30,163 nt of DNA from a candidate division WOR-3 bacterium. Its GTDB lineage: Bacteria > SDB-A. Under the pieces are notes generated by a model. The model was not told where the DNA came from. It did not search any database and worked only from the letters and a program-made list of their open reading frames with translations. Below, in pieces: positions 22,369 to 30,092 of this stretch (position 1 is its first letter; every line of letters begins with the position of its first letter). The stretch covers positions 1 to 30,163 of the forward strand of contig JAFGSQ010000029.1 of the NCBI GenBank assembly GCA_016934535.1, in the 5' to 3' direction. Position numbers and translations under genes: made by a program.

Positions 22369-23625
22369 CTACGACAGAATATGTATCGCCAAACCACTCC
22401 TGAGTTTGGGTTCAAACCATGTTGATTTCGGCGGCATCGTTTTCCCGCTGTCGGCAATGGCTATAAGCTCTTCAATGCTGACCGGATAGAGAGAAAAAGC
22501 GACTGCGAACTTTCCGCTGTCTACCAATCTTTTCAATTCTACGACGCCTCTTATCCCGCCGATGAAATCCACCCGTTTATCTGTGCGGGGGTCTGCAATG
22601 CCGAGAATGGGGTCGAGTATATTTTTTTGAAGTATATTGACATCGAGAAGCTCCAGAGGATCTTTGGAGCCGAGAAGCACTTTTCTGGTTCTGAGAGAGT
22701 AAAATTCACCGTCCAGATACATCAGAAAACAATGCATTTCGGAAGGTTTGCATTTTTCCGGATCAGGACAGTTTATTTTACCGATTTCGAAAGATTTTTC
22801 TATCTCTTTGAGAAAGCTGTTTTTATCTCTTCGGTTCAGGTCTTTGACAACCCGGTTGTAATCAATTATGTTCATTTGATTGTGAGGAAATATGACTGAC
22901 AGAAAGAAATTGTACTCTTCATCGCCCGTGTGAGAGGTATTTTTTTCCCTGTACAAGGCTCTCGCACGTACGGCAGACGCACTCCGGTGATGTCCGTCGG
23001 CGACATAGAGAGTGCCGATTTTCATGAAACTGTTTCTCAGAAATTCGACGTCTTTTTTATCCGAAACCCGCCAAAAAGTATGCGCTATCCCGTCTTCTGT
23101 CCTGAAGTCGTACAGGGGAGGTTTTGTTTTGACGAAAGAAAAGACAAATTCGTCAATTTCTTTTCGGGCCAGGTATGTTAGAAAAACAGGGCCGGTATTG
23201 GCGTTCAAAGACAATATGTGCTTTAATCGGTCGTTTTCTTTGTCTTTTCTTGTCAGTTCGTGTTTTTTTATTACGTCTGCTTCGTAATCGTCGGCGCTGG
23301 CGCAAGCCACAATTCCGATTTGGCTGTGGTCCCCCATTATTTGTCTGTAAAGATAATAGTTTGCTTCCTCTTCCATTGCAAGCCAGCCTTTTTCGAGGAA
23401 TTTCTTCATGTTTTCCGCGCCTTTTTCATACACCTTGTCGTCGTAAAGATCTATGGAAGGATCAAGATCGATTTCGGGTTTTGTGATGTGAAGGAAAGCG
23501 AGTTCATTGCCGCCGGCAATATGCCTTGCTTCTTCAGACGATATCACGTCGTAGGGGAAGGAAGCGACTTTGTCTGCGATTTCGGCGGGCGGTCTGACGG
23601 CCCTGAAAGGTCTCACGTCTGCCAT
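22369..23625 (-). CDS. DUF1015 family protein
   Basis: The 418-residue product begins with the family hallmark MADVRPFRAVRPPAEIADKVASFPYDVIS and contains SFLHITKPEID-like sequence (about 48-56), HELTRKDKENDRL (about 137-150), and YVADGHHRSASAVRAR (about 217-232), all typical of DUF1015. The function of this widespread cytoplasmic family is not settled. Length is normal. AGGAG precedes the ATG. It follows the DUF4388 gene by 66 bases on the same strand, so it may be the last gene of that operon or separately transcribed. Confidence 0.9.
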   Translation of the reverse strand: MADVRPFRAVRPPAEIADKVASFPYDVISSEEARHIAGGNELAFLHITKPEIDLDPSIDLYDDKVYEKGAENMKKFLEKGWLAMEEEANYYLYRQIMGDHSQIGIVACASADDYEADVIKKHELTRKDKENDRLKHILSLNANTGPVFLTYLARKEIDEFVFSFVKTKPPLYDFRTEDGIAHTFWRVSDKKDVEFLRNSFMKIGTLYVADGHHRSASAVRARALYREKNTSHTGDEEYNFFLSVIFPHNQMNIIDYNRVVKDLNRRDKNSFLKEIEKSFEIGKINCPDPEKCKPSEMHCFLMYLDGEFYSLRTRKVLLGSKDPLELLDVNILQKNILDPILGIADPRTDKRVDFIGGIRGVVELKRLVDSGKFAVAFSLYPVSIEELIAIADSGKTMPPKSTWFEPKLRSGLAIHILS

Positions 23626-23691
23626 TTATTTCTCCTGCTAAGATTTGGTGAAGACAACTTATGTTTTAAATTGAGAGATTATGACTGCTTA

Positions 23692-24402
23692 TTATCTGAA
23701 AAATCCTTTTTTATGTTTTCTTCTCGATATTCTTCTTGATCTTTCTTCTTCGGTCTCTTTGCCGACGGGCTTTTCTTCTTCCACATCTTCTTCCTCTTCG
23801 TAAAGGTCGTCGAGCTGATCTTCCATGAGAGGCGGTTCATTGTTTTCCTGTTTTTCACCGGAGTTGTCCGATACTTTCGCAAGGCCTGTTCTTATAAGCG
23901 AATATACAATTTTGGCCGTTTCGAGCTGAGAAAAACCGGTGGTTAATGAAAGCTCCTTCAAACTTTTCAAGTCGTCTACCTGAGCCGCAATTATCCATTG
24001 GGGAGGAGAAACTTTCACCTCTTTGACGGAAGGGTCGGGAATAAGTTTGACGGACAGGTTCAGATCGGGTATCGCTTTGGTTATTTCTTCCCATTCCTTG
24101 AGCTGAGACTGCAGAGACTCGTAAGCATTGTCAATGGGAAGATCAAAATGGCTGTTTCGAATATTTTCTGAAGGTACGAATTCAAAAGCTCCGTCTTTCA
24201 GCTGAAACAGGTTAAAAAGAGCTACTTCCCCGCTGTTCTCGTCTCCGTCCATGGCGTAAACAATTGCCGAGCCTTTAAAGTGTATCTCACCCATGACTTT
24301 ATCGGAGACAATCTTCAAAATACCGTTTTTGTTGCTCATTTTTATAAACTGAAGAATAGTCGGTATTTCGAAATCCGTAAGTTTACCGCTCAATGCCGCC
24401 AT
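23692..24402 (-). CDS. DUF4388 (PATAN) domain protein with charged C-terminal tail
   Basis: The first 95 or so residues (MAALSGKLTDFEIPTILQFI...NGILKIVSDKVMGEIHFKGSAIVYAMDGDENSGEVALFNLFQLKDGAFEFVP) form a clear DUF4388 domain, a small module found in bacterial signalling proteins. A middle region follows (about 100-175, possibly a winged-helix-like repeat, LTTGFSQLETAKIVYSLIRTGL). The tail is first acidic (a run of Glu/Asp near 195-215), then basic (ends in RKHKKGFFR), suggesting a flexible binding segment. AAAGGAGGT precedes the ATG. It lies 10 bases after the PorV-like gene. Confidence 0.85.
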   Translation of the reverse strand: MAALSGKLTDFEIPTILQFIKMSNKNGILKIVSDKVMGEIHFKGSAIVYAMDGDENSGEVALFNLFQLKDGAFEFVPSENIRNSHFDLPIDNAYESLQSQLKEWEEITKAIPDLNLSVKLIPDPSVKEVKVSPPQWIIAAQVDDLKSLKELSLTTGFSQLETAKIVYSLIRTGLAKVSDNSGEKQENNEPPLMEDQLDDLYEEEEDVEEEKPVGKETEEERSRRISRRKHKKGFFR

Positions 24403-24412
24403 GTGACCTCCT

Positions 24413-25363
24413 TTAAAGAGAAAGTGTCAAGGTAATGACATGCGCCTGACCGAGGCTGGACGTGTAAGGTACGAAGGCGTAGTCGAAGGTGATGTTTTTC
24501 CACAGGTAACCGAATCCGGCGGTGAAAGATTGAGTGTCGTAATTGAACTTTCCGCCGAATCTCAGTGAAAAATGGCTCGAATGGGTAATTTCCGCTCCCG
24601 CGTCAACCCGCAATCTGACATCCGGCGATTTCCATACGTCGAGAGCCAGGCATTCCTGCATATTCCAGACAGATGGAAGAGTAAAAGCAAATCCTGCTCT
24701 CCAAGTGAGAGGAAGCCTGGACAAAGTTTTTGAATCTTTGATCATCGAATATTTCGGGCCCAGGTTTTCAAGAGTTGCTCCGAATTTCAACCTGTCGAAC
24801 GGACGATAAAGAACGCCGAAATCAAACGCGTAAACAGTTGCGCTGTATTCGAATATCCTTTCGTGGATTATTTTGGTTCTGAGTCCAACAGACATGTCGC
24901 TGTACAATCTGTAAGCGCCGGAAAGGGAAGCCGAGAAATCGAAAGCGCTGAAATCACCCTGTGATTCACCGGGACCCGTCCTGTACTCCATTCCGCCGAC
25001 GAAAAGGCCGCTCGCAGAGAAACCGATCGCTTTTCCGGAACCGGAAAACAAGAATCCGGCGAACTCCTGATGTATGCCCTGAACGAGGTTCTGATGATTG
25101 AATACGAAGCTTTTTTGCGGTTCGGGCGTGAGCATTTTTGCCGGATTGCTGTAAACACCGCCTGCCCCTTCGTTCACCGCTGCGCTCGTTCCACCCATGG
25201 CTGCTTGTCTGGCCGAAACAGGGAGTTTAAGAAAAGACATGCCTATGCCTGTTTCCTCTTTTTCAAAAGTCTTCTCATACCATTCCGAAAAACCGTCGGA
25301 AAAAATCATCTGGGAATTTATTATAAGCAATATGATTATCGCAGTCGTCCGCTTCAAAATCAT
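24413..25363 (-). CDS. PorV/PorQ-like outer-membrane beta-barrel protein
   Basis: The 316-residue product has a signal peptide (about 1-22) and then GIGMSFLKLPVSARQAAMGGTSAAVNEGAGGVYSNPAKM (about 39-77), the hallmark of the PorV/PorQ (UPF0164) family. The rest alternates short amphipathic strands with turns (FGATLENLG, LTWRAGFAF, LSLRFGGKF, FTAGFGYLW) and ends in LTLSL, consistent with a barrel. PorV shuttles T9SS substrates in Bacteroidetes; in other FCB-like phyla the family is expanded and roles are less certain. AGGAGAG lies 8 bases before the ATG. It sits inside a signalling-gene cassette, five bases after the roadblock-like gene. Confidence 0.85.
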   Translation of the reverse strand: MILKRTTAIIILLIINSQMIFSDGFSEWYEKTFEKEETGIGMSFLKLPVSARQAAMGGTSAAVNEGAGGVYSNPAKMLTPEPQKSFVFNHQNLVQGIHQEFAGFLFSGSGKAIGFSASGLFVGGMEYRTGPGESQGDFSAFDFSASLSGAYRLYSDMSVGLRTKIIHERIFEYSATVYAFDFGVLYRPFDRLKFGATLENLGPKYSMIKDSKTLSRLPLTWRAGFAFTLPSVWNMQECLALDVWKSPDVRLRVDAGAEITHSSHFSLRFGGKFNYDTQSFTAGFGYLWKNITFDYAFVPYTSSLGQAHVITLTLSL

Positions 25364-25368
25364 TTAAT

Positions 25369-26019
25369 TCACTCTCCTATGATGTTGCTTGATTCATTTA
25401 AAAAGCCGTTTCTTTTTGCTCCTTCATCTATATATTCACTGACAGCTTTGACGAGATTTTTCAAATGTGACTTCCTCGGTTGAGTCATGTCTATCCATTC
25501 CTGAACGAGATCGTCAAAGTAGTATTCTATCCAAGAACCGGCTATATTCGAAGCTGAATCTTTAACTTTTTTGACGATTTCGTTGAGGCCGCTTTCAGTC
25601 AGCATCTGCTCTGCGGCGATTTTTTTTGTCTTTTTTTCTTCAATCGTGCTCAGTATGCTTTTCTCGGATTCGTCGGTGAAAGTCCCTTTAAGCAATTCCG
25701 AAGAATCCAGCATGGATTGTATCATTTCATTTTCTACCGATTTGCTCGAGGTAAGAGACACGATGAACCCTCCGTCAAAATCCTTCATATATATCAACCC
25801 TTCGGCGTAAATCCAGCTTATGACACCGCCTTTTATTCCGGATTTCTTGAGCGCATCCCACAGGATTACCAACGATCTTCCGATGTCTTCCGAATCCTGA
25901 ATCGGAATCGAGAGATTTGAATGTTTTGTCTTGCCTGTCAAACTGAAGATCATTATTCCCTTTACGTTTTCCTTTCCTGTAAAAACTTTTTCGACATCCT
26001 GTAAAGCCGCCGAAATCAT
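25369..26019 (-). CDS. Unrecognised signalling protein, possibly roadblock/LC7-like
   Basis: The 216-residue protein has no signal peptide or membrane segment. Residues about 15-115 (VKGIMIFSLTGKTKHSNLS ... LVILWDALKKSGIKGGVISWIYAEGLIYMKDFDGGFIVSLTS) have the alternating pattern of roadblock/LC7 domains, which pair with MglA-type GTPases, but the match is by eye only. Residues about 125-200 are helical and charged (SILSTIEEKKTKKIAAEQML...). It overlaps the response-regulator gene by four bases (ATGA) and lies five bases before the PorV-like gene. No MglA GTPase is in the window. Confidence 0.6.
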   Translation of the reverse strand: MISAALQDVEKVFTGKENVKGIMIFSLTGKTKHSNLSIPIQDSEDIGRSLVILWDALKKSGIKGGVISWIYAEGLIYMKDFDGGFIVSLTSSKSVENEMIQSMLDSSELLKGTFTDESEKSILSTIEEKKTKKIAAEQMLTESGLNEIVKKVKDSASNIAGSWIEYYFDDLVQEWIDMTQPRKSHLKNLVKAVSEYIDEGAKRNGFLNESSNIIGE

Positions 26020-27086
26020 CTGTTTATCTCTTTTTTAATGTTTTCGTGAGTGATTTTAGGAGCCAGTAAAAATATCTGGTTCTCGGAAATACCCGTTTTT
26101 ATCCAGAGTTCGCGGTCGGATATGAACAATACGATTTCGCTGAGATTGTGAAAAGAGAATTTTTTCCCAATGTTCCTGCCCCATTCGTTGAGGAAGAAAC
26201 TCGCTTTGACGGCGCTGCGGGCGACCGGTTCGTTGTTCGTTTCGAGGATTTTCCATTTTTCGTCAAGCCTAACTGAAGCTTCGACGCCTTTGGCGGAGGC
26301 AATTTTATCGTAACTGTTTTTGTCTCCGGGTACGTTTTTTGGCGACGAGGCATAGGTCTTTTTTGACTCTTTCTTTTCACCGTCTTTTTTGGCATTTTCG
26401 TCGAAAGCTCTCGCCGCTTCGAGCAAAAGAAAAGAAACGTCTACTGAGCCTGTCTCATCCGGCGGGTCAGCCCAATGAAGCACGTTGAATATCCCGCTGT
26501 CCCAGGACAGCATCAGGTTGAACGCCTCTATCATCTGACAGCCTTCGGCCACGGCGTAAACAAGTTTGCCGTTTTTTATATACATCTCTCCGGTCCCTTT
26601 GGATGATACGACGGATATCCTTCTGTTACCGCCTGTGAGAGAGACAATTTGGATCAAATCGAACGGTGAAATGGATTCGATTTTGGCTTCGAATTCTCTG
26701 GAAGGCTGCATTATTTCTTCCACTTTCTGCGCGAACTCATCTAGGTCGAAAGGTTTTTCAATGTAAAGAACAGCTCCATTGTTGATGGCTATTCTCTGTG
26801 CCGTAGGTGACCCGTGAGCGGTTATGACCGCAACTTTCGTCAGAGGAGAAAAATCCTTCATCCAACCCATGAGTTGAAAACCGTCTACGTACGGCATTTT
26901 GAGATCGGTTACGACGAGATCGAAGGAGTTGTTCTTAAGTTTTTTTATGGCTTCCCGGGGATCCCATTCGATTTCAGTTTCGAATCCGGATTCGGACAAT
27001 CTTTCACCGACTAGAGAAGCTATGTCGGCTTCGTCGTCAATAACCATCACTTTTTTCTTTTTCTCCGAAAAAAGCGAATCTTTCAT
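26016..27086 (-). CDS. Response regulator: REC domain fused to DUF4388 (PATAN)
   Basis: The 356-residue product has an N-terminal receiver domain with all key residues: VIDDEAD (Asp17-Asp18), phospho-acceptor Asp61 (VVTDLKMP), Thr89 and Lys111 (IEKPFD). A DUF4388 domain follows (about 130-210, SPFDLIQIVSLTGGNRRISVVSSKGTGEMYIKNGKLVYA), then a charged linker rich in Lys/Glu/Ser (about 230-275), then a C-terminal region (about 280-345) with ARSAVKASFFLNEWGRNIGKK and LFISDRELWIK, possibly another small alpha/beta domain. There is no DNA-binding domain, so output is probably protein-protein. It is next to its likely partner kinase (13-base gap). Confidence 0.9.
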   Translation of the reverse strand: MKDSLFSEKKKKVMVIDDEADIASLVGERLSESGFETEIEWDPREAIKKLKNNSFDLVVTDLKMPYVDGFQLMGWMKDFSPLTKVAVITAHGSPTAQRIAINNGAVLYIEKPFDLDEFAQKVEEIMQPSREFEAKIESISPFDLIQIVSLTGGNRRISVVSSKGTGEMYIKNGKLVYAVAEGCQMIEAFNLMLSWDSGIFNVLHWADPPDETGSVDVSFLLLEAARAFDENAKKDGEKKESKKTYASSPKNVPGDKNSYDKIASAKGVEASVRLDEKWKILETNNEPVARSAVKASFFLNEWGRNIGKKFSFHNLSEIVLFISDRELWIKTGISENQIFLLAPKITHENIKKEINR

Positions 27087-27099
27087 TTTGTATGGTCTT

Positions 27100-28140
27100 T
27101 CACTTCATTAATGGAAGAGTTATTGTGACTTCAGTTCCAGAGCCTTTATTGCTCTTGATGTCAATTTCTCCGGACATGCCGTCAATGATGGCTTTTACGA
27201 CGTTCAATCCCAGTCCGAATCCTTCCGGATAAGTAGAAAAGAAAGGCTCGAAAATGTCTTCCATCCGGTCTTTGTCAATTCCCACACCGTTGTCAGTGAT
27301 GTTTATCAGAAGACGACTTTCACTGTTTGTCATATAAAGTACTATAACACAAGGTCTCTTGCCTGACAATAGACAAGCTTGCGTAGAATTTTCAAGTATA
27401 TTGGATATCGCCTGAATCAACTCGTCGGGTTCGCCGTAAATTTTGGCTTCTTTTGCCTCGTTACTGTAATAGAGCTGGATTTCTTTGTTTTTTGAAAATT
27501 CACAGGTCTCTATCCATTCATCGAGAAGTATTTTGACGTCGTAAACGACTTCTTTTCTCGAGCTGGGTTTTGACAGTTTTTTTGCTGAGCCGATCAGTTT
27601 TGTCATTCTCGCGACCTGCTTTGAAACTTTTTCTTCCATCTGTTTTATTGATTCCTGGACTTCATGAGGCACTTTCCTGTTCTGGGCGACGTGTCTTTCT
27701 GACAACTGGACACATCCCTTTATTATGGTCAGGGGGTTGCTCAGTTCGTGGATGAGTTTTGAATAAAATTCAAGCATTGAAAGATAATTTTTTGAAAGCT
27801 CTTTACCGGTGTCGGCAAAGTTCATTCGCGATTCGTTCGGAAAATTCTTTTCCCTGTAACTTATTATGAAGTGGCTGTCGCATATCAGATTCGGGATCAC
27901 ATCTTCATTCAGTACTGTCAGTCGGAACTCTTTCCAGGATTTCTCGAGGATCTCTTTCAGCGATTCAAGCCCTTCGGTGCATCCGGAAGAGGCAAAAACA
28001 GGTTTTGAGTTTTTAAATACAATGTACGACTCTTCGTCCAGTATGAGTTTACCCTCGCATTTGATGCAGAAAATCATTACGAGGACATCGAGAAGAGAAA
28101 GGCGGTCAAGTTTTCCTTTGAGGATGAGATCATCTTTCAT
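27100..28140 (-). CDS. Histidine kinase with N-terminal DUF4388 (PATAN) domain
   Basis: The 346-residue cytoplasmic kinase has a DUF4388 domain first (about 1-75, LKGKLDRLSLLDVLVMIFCIKCEGKLILDEESYIVFKNSKPVFASS), then a HisKA dimerisation region with the phospho-His in KLIHELSNPLTII (His131), and an HATPase_c domain: N box NILENSTQA, G1 DNGVGID, F box EPFFST and G2 GFGLGL. No transmembrane segment is seen, so it senses inside the cell or through a partner. It overlaps the outer-membrane-like gene by 11 bases and precedes the matching response regulator, which carries the same DUF4388 domain. Confidence 0.92.
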   Translation of the reverse strand: MKDDLILKGKLDRLSLLDVLVMIFCIKCEGKLILDEESYIVFKNSKPVFASSGCTEGLESLKEILEKSWKEFRLTVLNEDVIPNLICDSHFIISYREKNFPNESRMNFADTGKELSKNYLSMLEFYSKLIHELSNPLTIIKGCVQLSERHVAQNRKVPHEVQESIKQMEEKVSKQVARMTKLIGSAKKLSKPSSRKEVVYDVKILLDEWIETCEFSKNKEIQLYYSNEAKEAKIYGEPDELIQAISNILENSTQACLLSGKRPCVIVLYMTNSESRLLINITDNGVGIDKDRMEDIFEPFFSTYPEGFGLGLNVVKAIIDGMSGEIDIKSNKGSGTEVTITLPLMK

Positions 28141-29548
28141 AAACGTCGTCGAAAGTTATCTCAAGAGTGGAATCCCCGGGTAAGGCGATAATTTCAACAT
28201 CATTGTTCAAAGAAAAGAACGTAAACAATGAATTTCTGATTATTTCAGAAAAATCATCCCGTCCTTCGAAAGTAAGAGCCGAATTAGGGTAAAAATCCAG
28301 TAAAAACTTTAGTTCCATAAGCCTCATCATGCCGGACGAAGAGAGGGTGGAATCTTCAAAGTCTTGAGTTTCAAAAATGAACCGTCCGTTTACGGGCAGG
28401 ATCGGCACTCTGACAGAGGTTGTTTTCTGAGGGGCTACGGCGGCTGTAAGGTAGTTATCGCTTTCGATGTAAAGAGTCTCGTTTTCATTGGCCGAGACAG
28501 AAGTGTCTGTGAATGAAAAAGAAAGATCGCGTCCTCTTATGTGCGAAAGGACAGGTTGTCCGGTAAAATAATCGTATACTGACAAATCATACAAGATGCT
28601 TTCGACGGATTGATCGAGAGTGAGTTCGAGGAAAACGTTCTGGTTTTTTCTCACCGAAACCGGCATGCTCAGAGCTCTGAATCCTTCTGAAACGACGTTC
28701 AGAGTGACAAAACCTGAAGGCACGTCGGTGAAGTTGAAAAAACCCGAGGAATCCGTGAAAATCTCGACAGGAGAATCGGATACAAGCGAGACCACGGCGT
28801 TTCGAACGGGTTCGCCGCCTTCTGATTTAACAGTGCCAGCAAGAGTGCCTGAACCTCTTACTGAAGAAGGATCTCTTATAAGACCGGCAAAAATTTTCGC
28901 ACCCAGGGTCCAGTCGGGACAGGAAGCCGGAAATTGCGAACCCAGGCGCACGGAAGTCAGTATTTCGAGTGAAAAATTTCCGAAAAATTCCGTGAGGATT
29001 CCGAATTTTACGAAAGAGTTGTCGAAGGAAAAAAACGGCGAATCTTTTCCGAACTGCTTTTCGATTTCCACGTAAGATCTGTTTGAAGTTTGAGTGAAAT
29101 AGAACCTTGAAGACAAGTATGGAAAAGATGTTGAGTCTCCCCAGAAGTAACCCGGAGAAAACAAAAATCCGCAGATCTTGTTTCTTTGAACGTCAGCGAG
29201 CAAGGATGCGGAGAAACCGTTATTTGAAACCGAGAAACTTGCTCCGAGATCTGTGAAAGCGCCCCCTGGCCCCCCTGCAACAAAATTGAAAAGAGGGGAC
29301 GCAGACGATTTTTTTTCTGTGTTTTCCAAAAAAAAACCTCCCGAAGTCCTCATGAACGAATTGATTTTCCATTCAAGAAGAGCACCTTCGGATAAAAAAT
29401 AATCCAGGGAATCGTCCATTTCACTCTGGCTGTAATACGACAGGGCGTTAATTCCTAAACGCCATCTCTTGCCGATTTCGGGCGTCAAAAAATCCGTGTG
29501 TGCGTGAAAGGAAGAAAAATGAGACAGAAATAGAAAAAAGAGAATCAT
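28130..29548 (-). CDS. Probable outer-membrane/periplasmic protein with carboxypeptidase-regulatory-like and OmpA-like regions
   Basis: The 472-residue product starts with a signal peptide (MILFFLFLSHFSSFHA), then about 220 residues of short alternating strands rich in Phe, Ser and Gly (a possible beta barrel or beta-rich domain). Residues about 236-311 (GTLAGTVKSEGGEPVRNAVVSLVSD...TDSSGFFNFTDVPSGFVTLNVVSEGF) are a CarboxypepD_reg-like domain. The last 75 or so residues (ETQDFEDSTLSSSGMMRLMELKFLLDFYPNSALTFEGRDD) look like a truncated OmpA C-terminal domain without the usual peptidoglycan-binding Asp/Arg pair. The start is the ATG at 29548, overlapping the previous stop by one base (TGATG). 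It is translationally coupled to the kinase gene. Confidence 0.72.
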   Translation of the reverse strand: MILFFLFLSHFSSFHAHTDFLTPEIGKRWRLGINALSYYSQSEMDDSLDYFLSEGALLEWKINSFMRTSGGFFLENTEKKSSASPLFNFVAGGPGGAFTDLGASFSVSNNGFSASLLADVQRNKICGFLFSPGYFWGDSTSFPYLSSRFYFTQTSNRSYVEIEKQFGKDSPFFSFDNSFVKFGILTEFFGNFSLEILTSVRLGSQFPASCPDWTLGAKIFAGLIRDPSSVRGSGTLAGTVKSEGGEPVRNAVVSLVSDSPVEIFTDSSGFFNFTDVPSGFVTLNVVSEGFRALSMPVSVRKNQNVFLELTLDQSVESILYDLSVYDYFTGQPVLSHIRGRDLSFSFTDTSVSANENETLYIESDNYLTAAVAPQKTTSVRVPILPVNGRFIFETQDFEDSTLSSSGMMRLMELKFLLDFYPNSALTFEGRDDFSEIIRNSLFTFFSLNNDVEIIALPGDSTLEITFDDVYER

Positions 29549-30075
29549 CAAGAAGTTGAAGCCGGAGGCGTTTGTTTGTGGGCTCCGATGTAAAGCCTCC
29601 TGAACTGTTCGTTGTCAACAATGGCTTTGTTTATAAGAAAAAGCGTTTCCACGTTTTCGTTTGCGTTTTGTATCCTTTCGCAAAGTTCTTCGGAGAGCGC
29701 TTTTAAAAACTTCGCGGCAGTTGAAGGAAATTTTTCCATTATGGCGTCGAGGTTTTCTTTTTTGAAGACGAGCATTTTTGCTTTGGTGAGCGTTTTAACC
29801 GTTGCGCTTCTCGGAAGATCAGTCAGGAGCGACATGTCTCCAACAAAACCGCCTGGAGTTAATTTGGCGAGGACGAGTAGAGTGTCTTCCCTCTGAAGAA
29901 GCACCTGAACGTCTCCTTCGACAATAATGTACATTTCCCTGCCGTTGTTTTTTTCCTGAACTATTACTTCGCCTTCGTTGAACGATTTCTCTGTCAGCTG
30001 ATTGGTAAGCACATCTATCTCGGAGTCCGAAAGGTATTTAAAAAGCGTAATTTTCCTTAGTATATCGTATTTCAT
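29548..30075 (-). CDS. Cyclic-nucleotide-binding domain protein
   Basis: The 175-residue product is one cNMP-binding domain (about 10-130) with short helical ends: LRKITLFKYLSDSEIDVL, NEGEVIVQEKNNGREMYIIVEGDVQVLL and the phosphate-binding cassette FVGDMSLLTDLPRSATV with Arg89. The Glu usual in the cassette (GE[ML]-) is Asp80, so ligand preference may be altered. There is no helix-turn-helix domain, so it is not a classic CRP regulator. AGGAGG five bases before the ATG is a strong site. Only 17 bases separate the ATG from the 3' end of tRNA-Lys, so it appears to be cotranscribed with the tRNA. Confidence 0.9.
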   Translation of the reverse strand: MKYDILRKITLFKYLSDSEIDVLTNQLTEKSFNEGEVIVQEKNNGREMYIIVEGDVQVLLQREDTLLVLAKLTPGGFVGDMSLLTDLPRSATVKTLTKAKMLVFKKENLDAIMEKFPSTAAKFLKALSEELCERIQNANENVETLFLINKAIVDNEQFRRLYIGAHKQTPPASTS

Positions 30076-30092
30076 TTTTCCTCCTGATTAAA

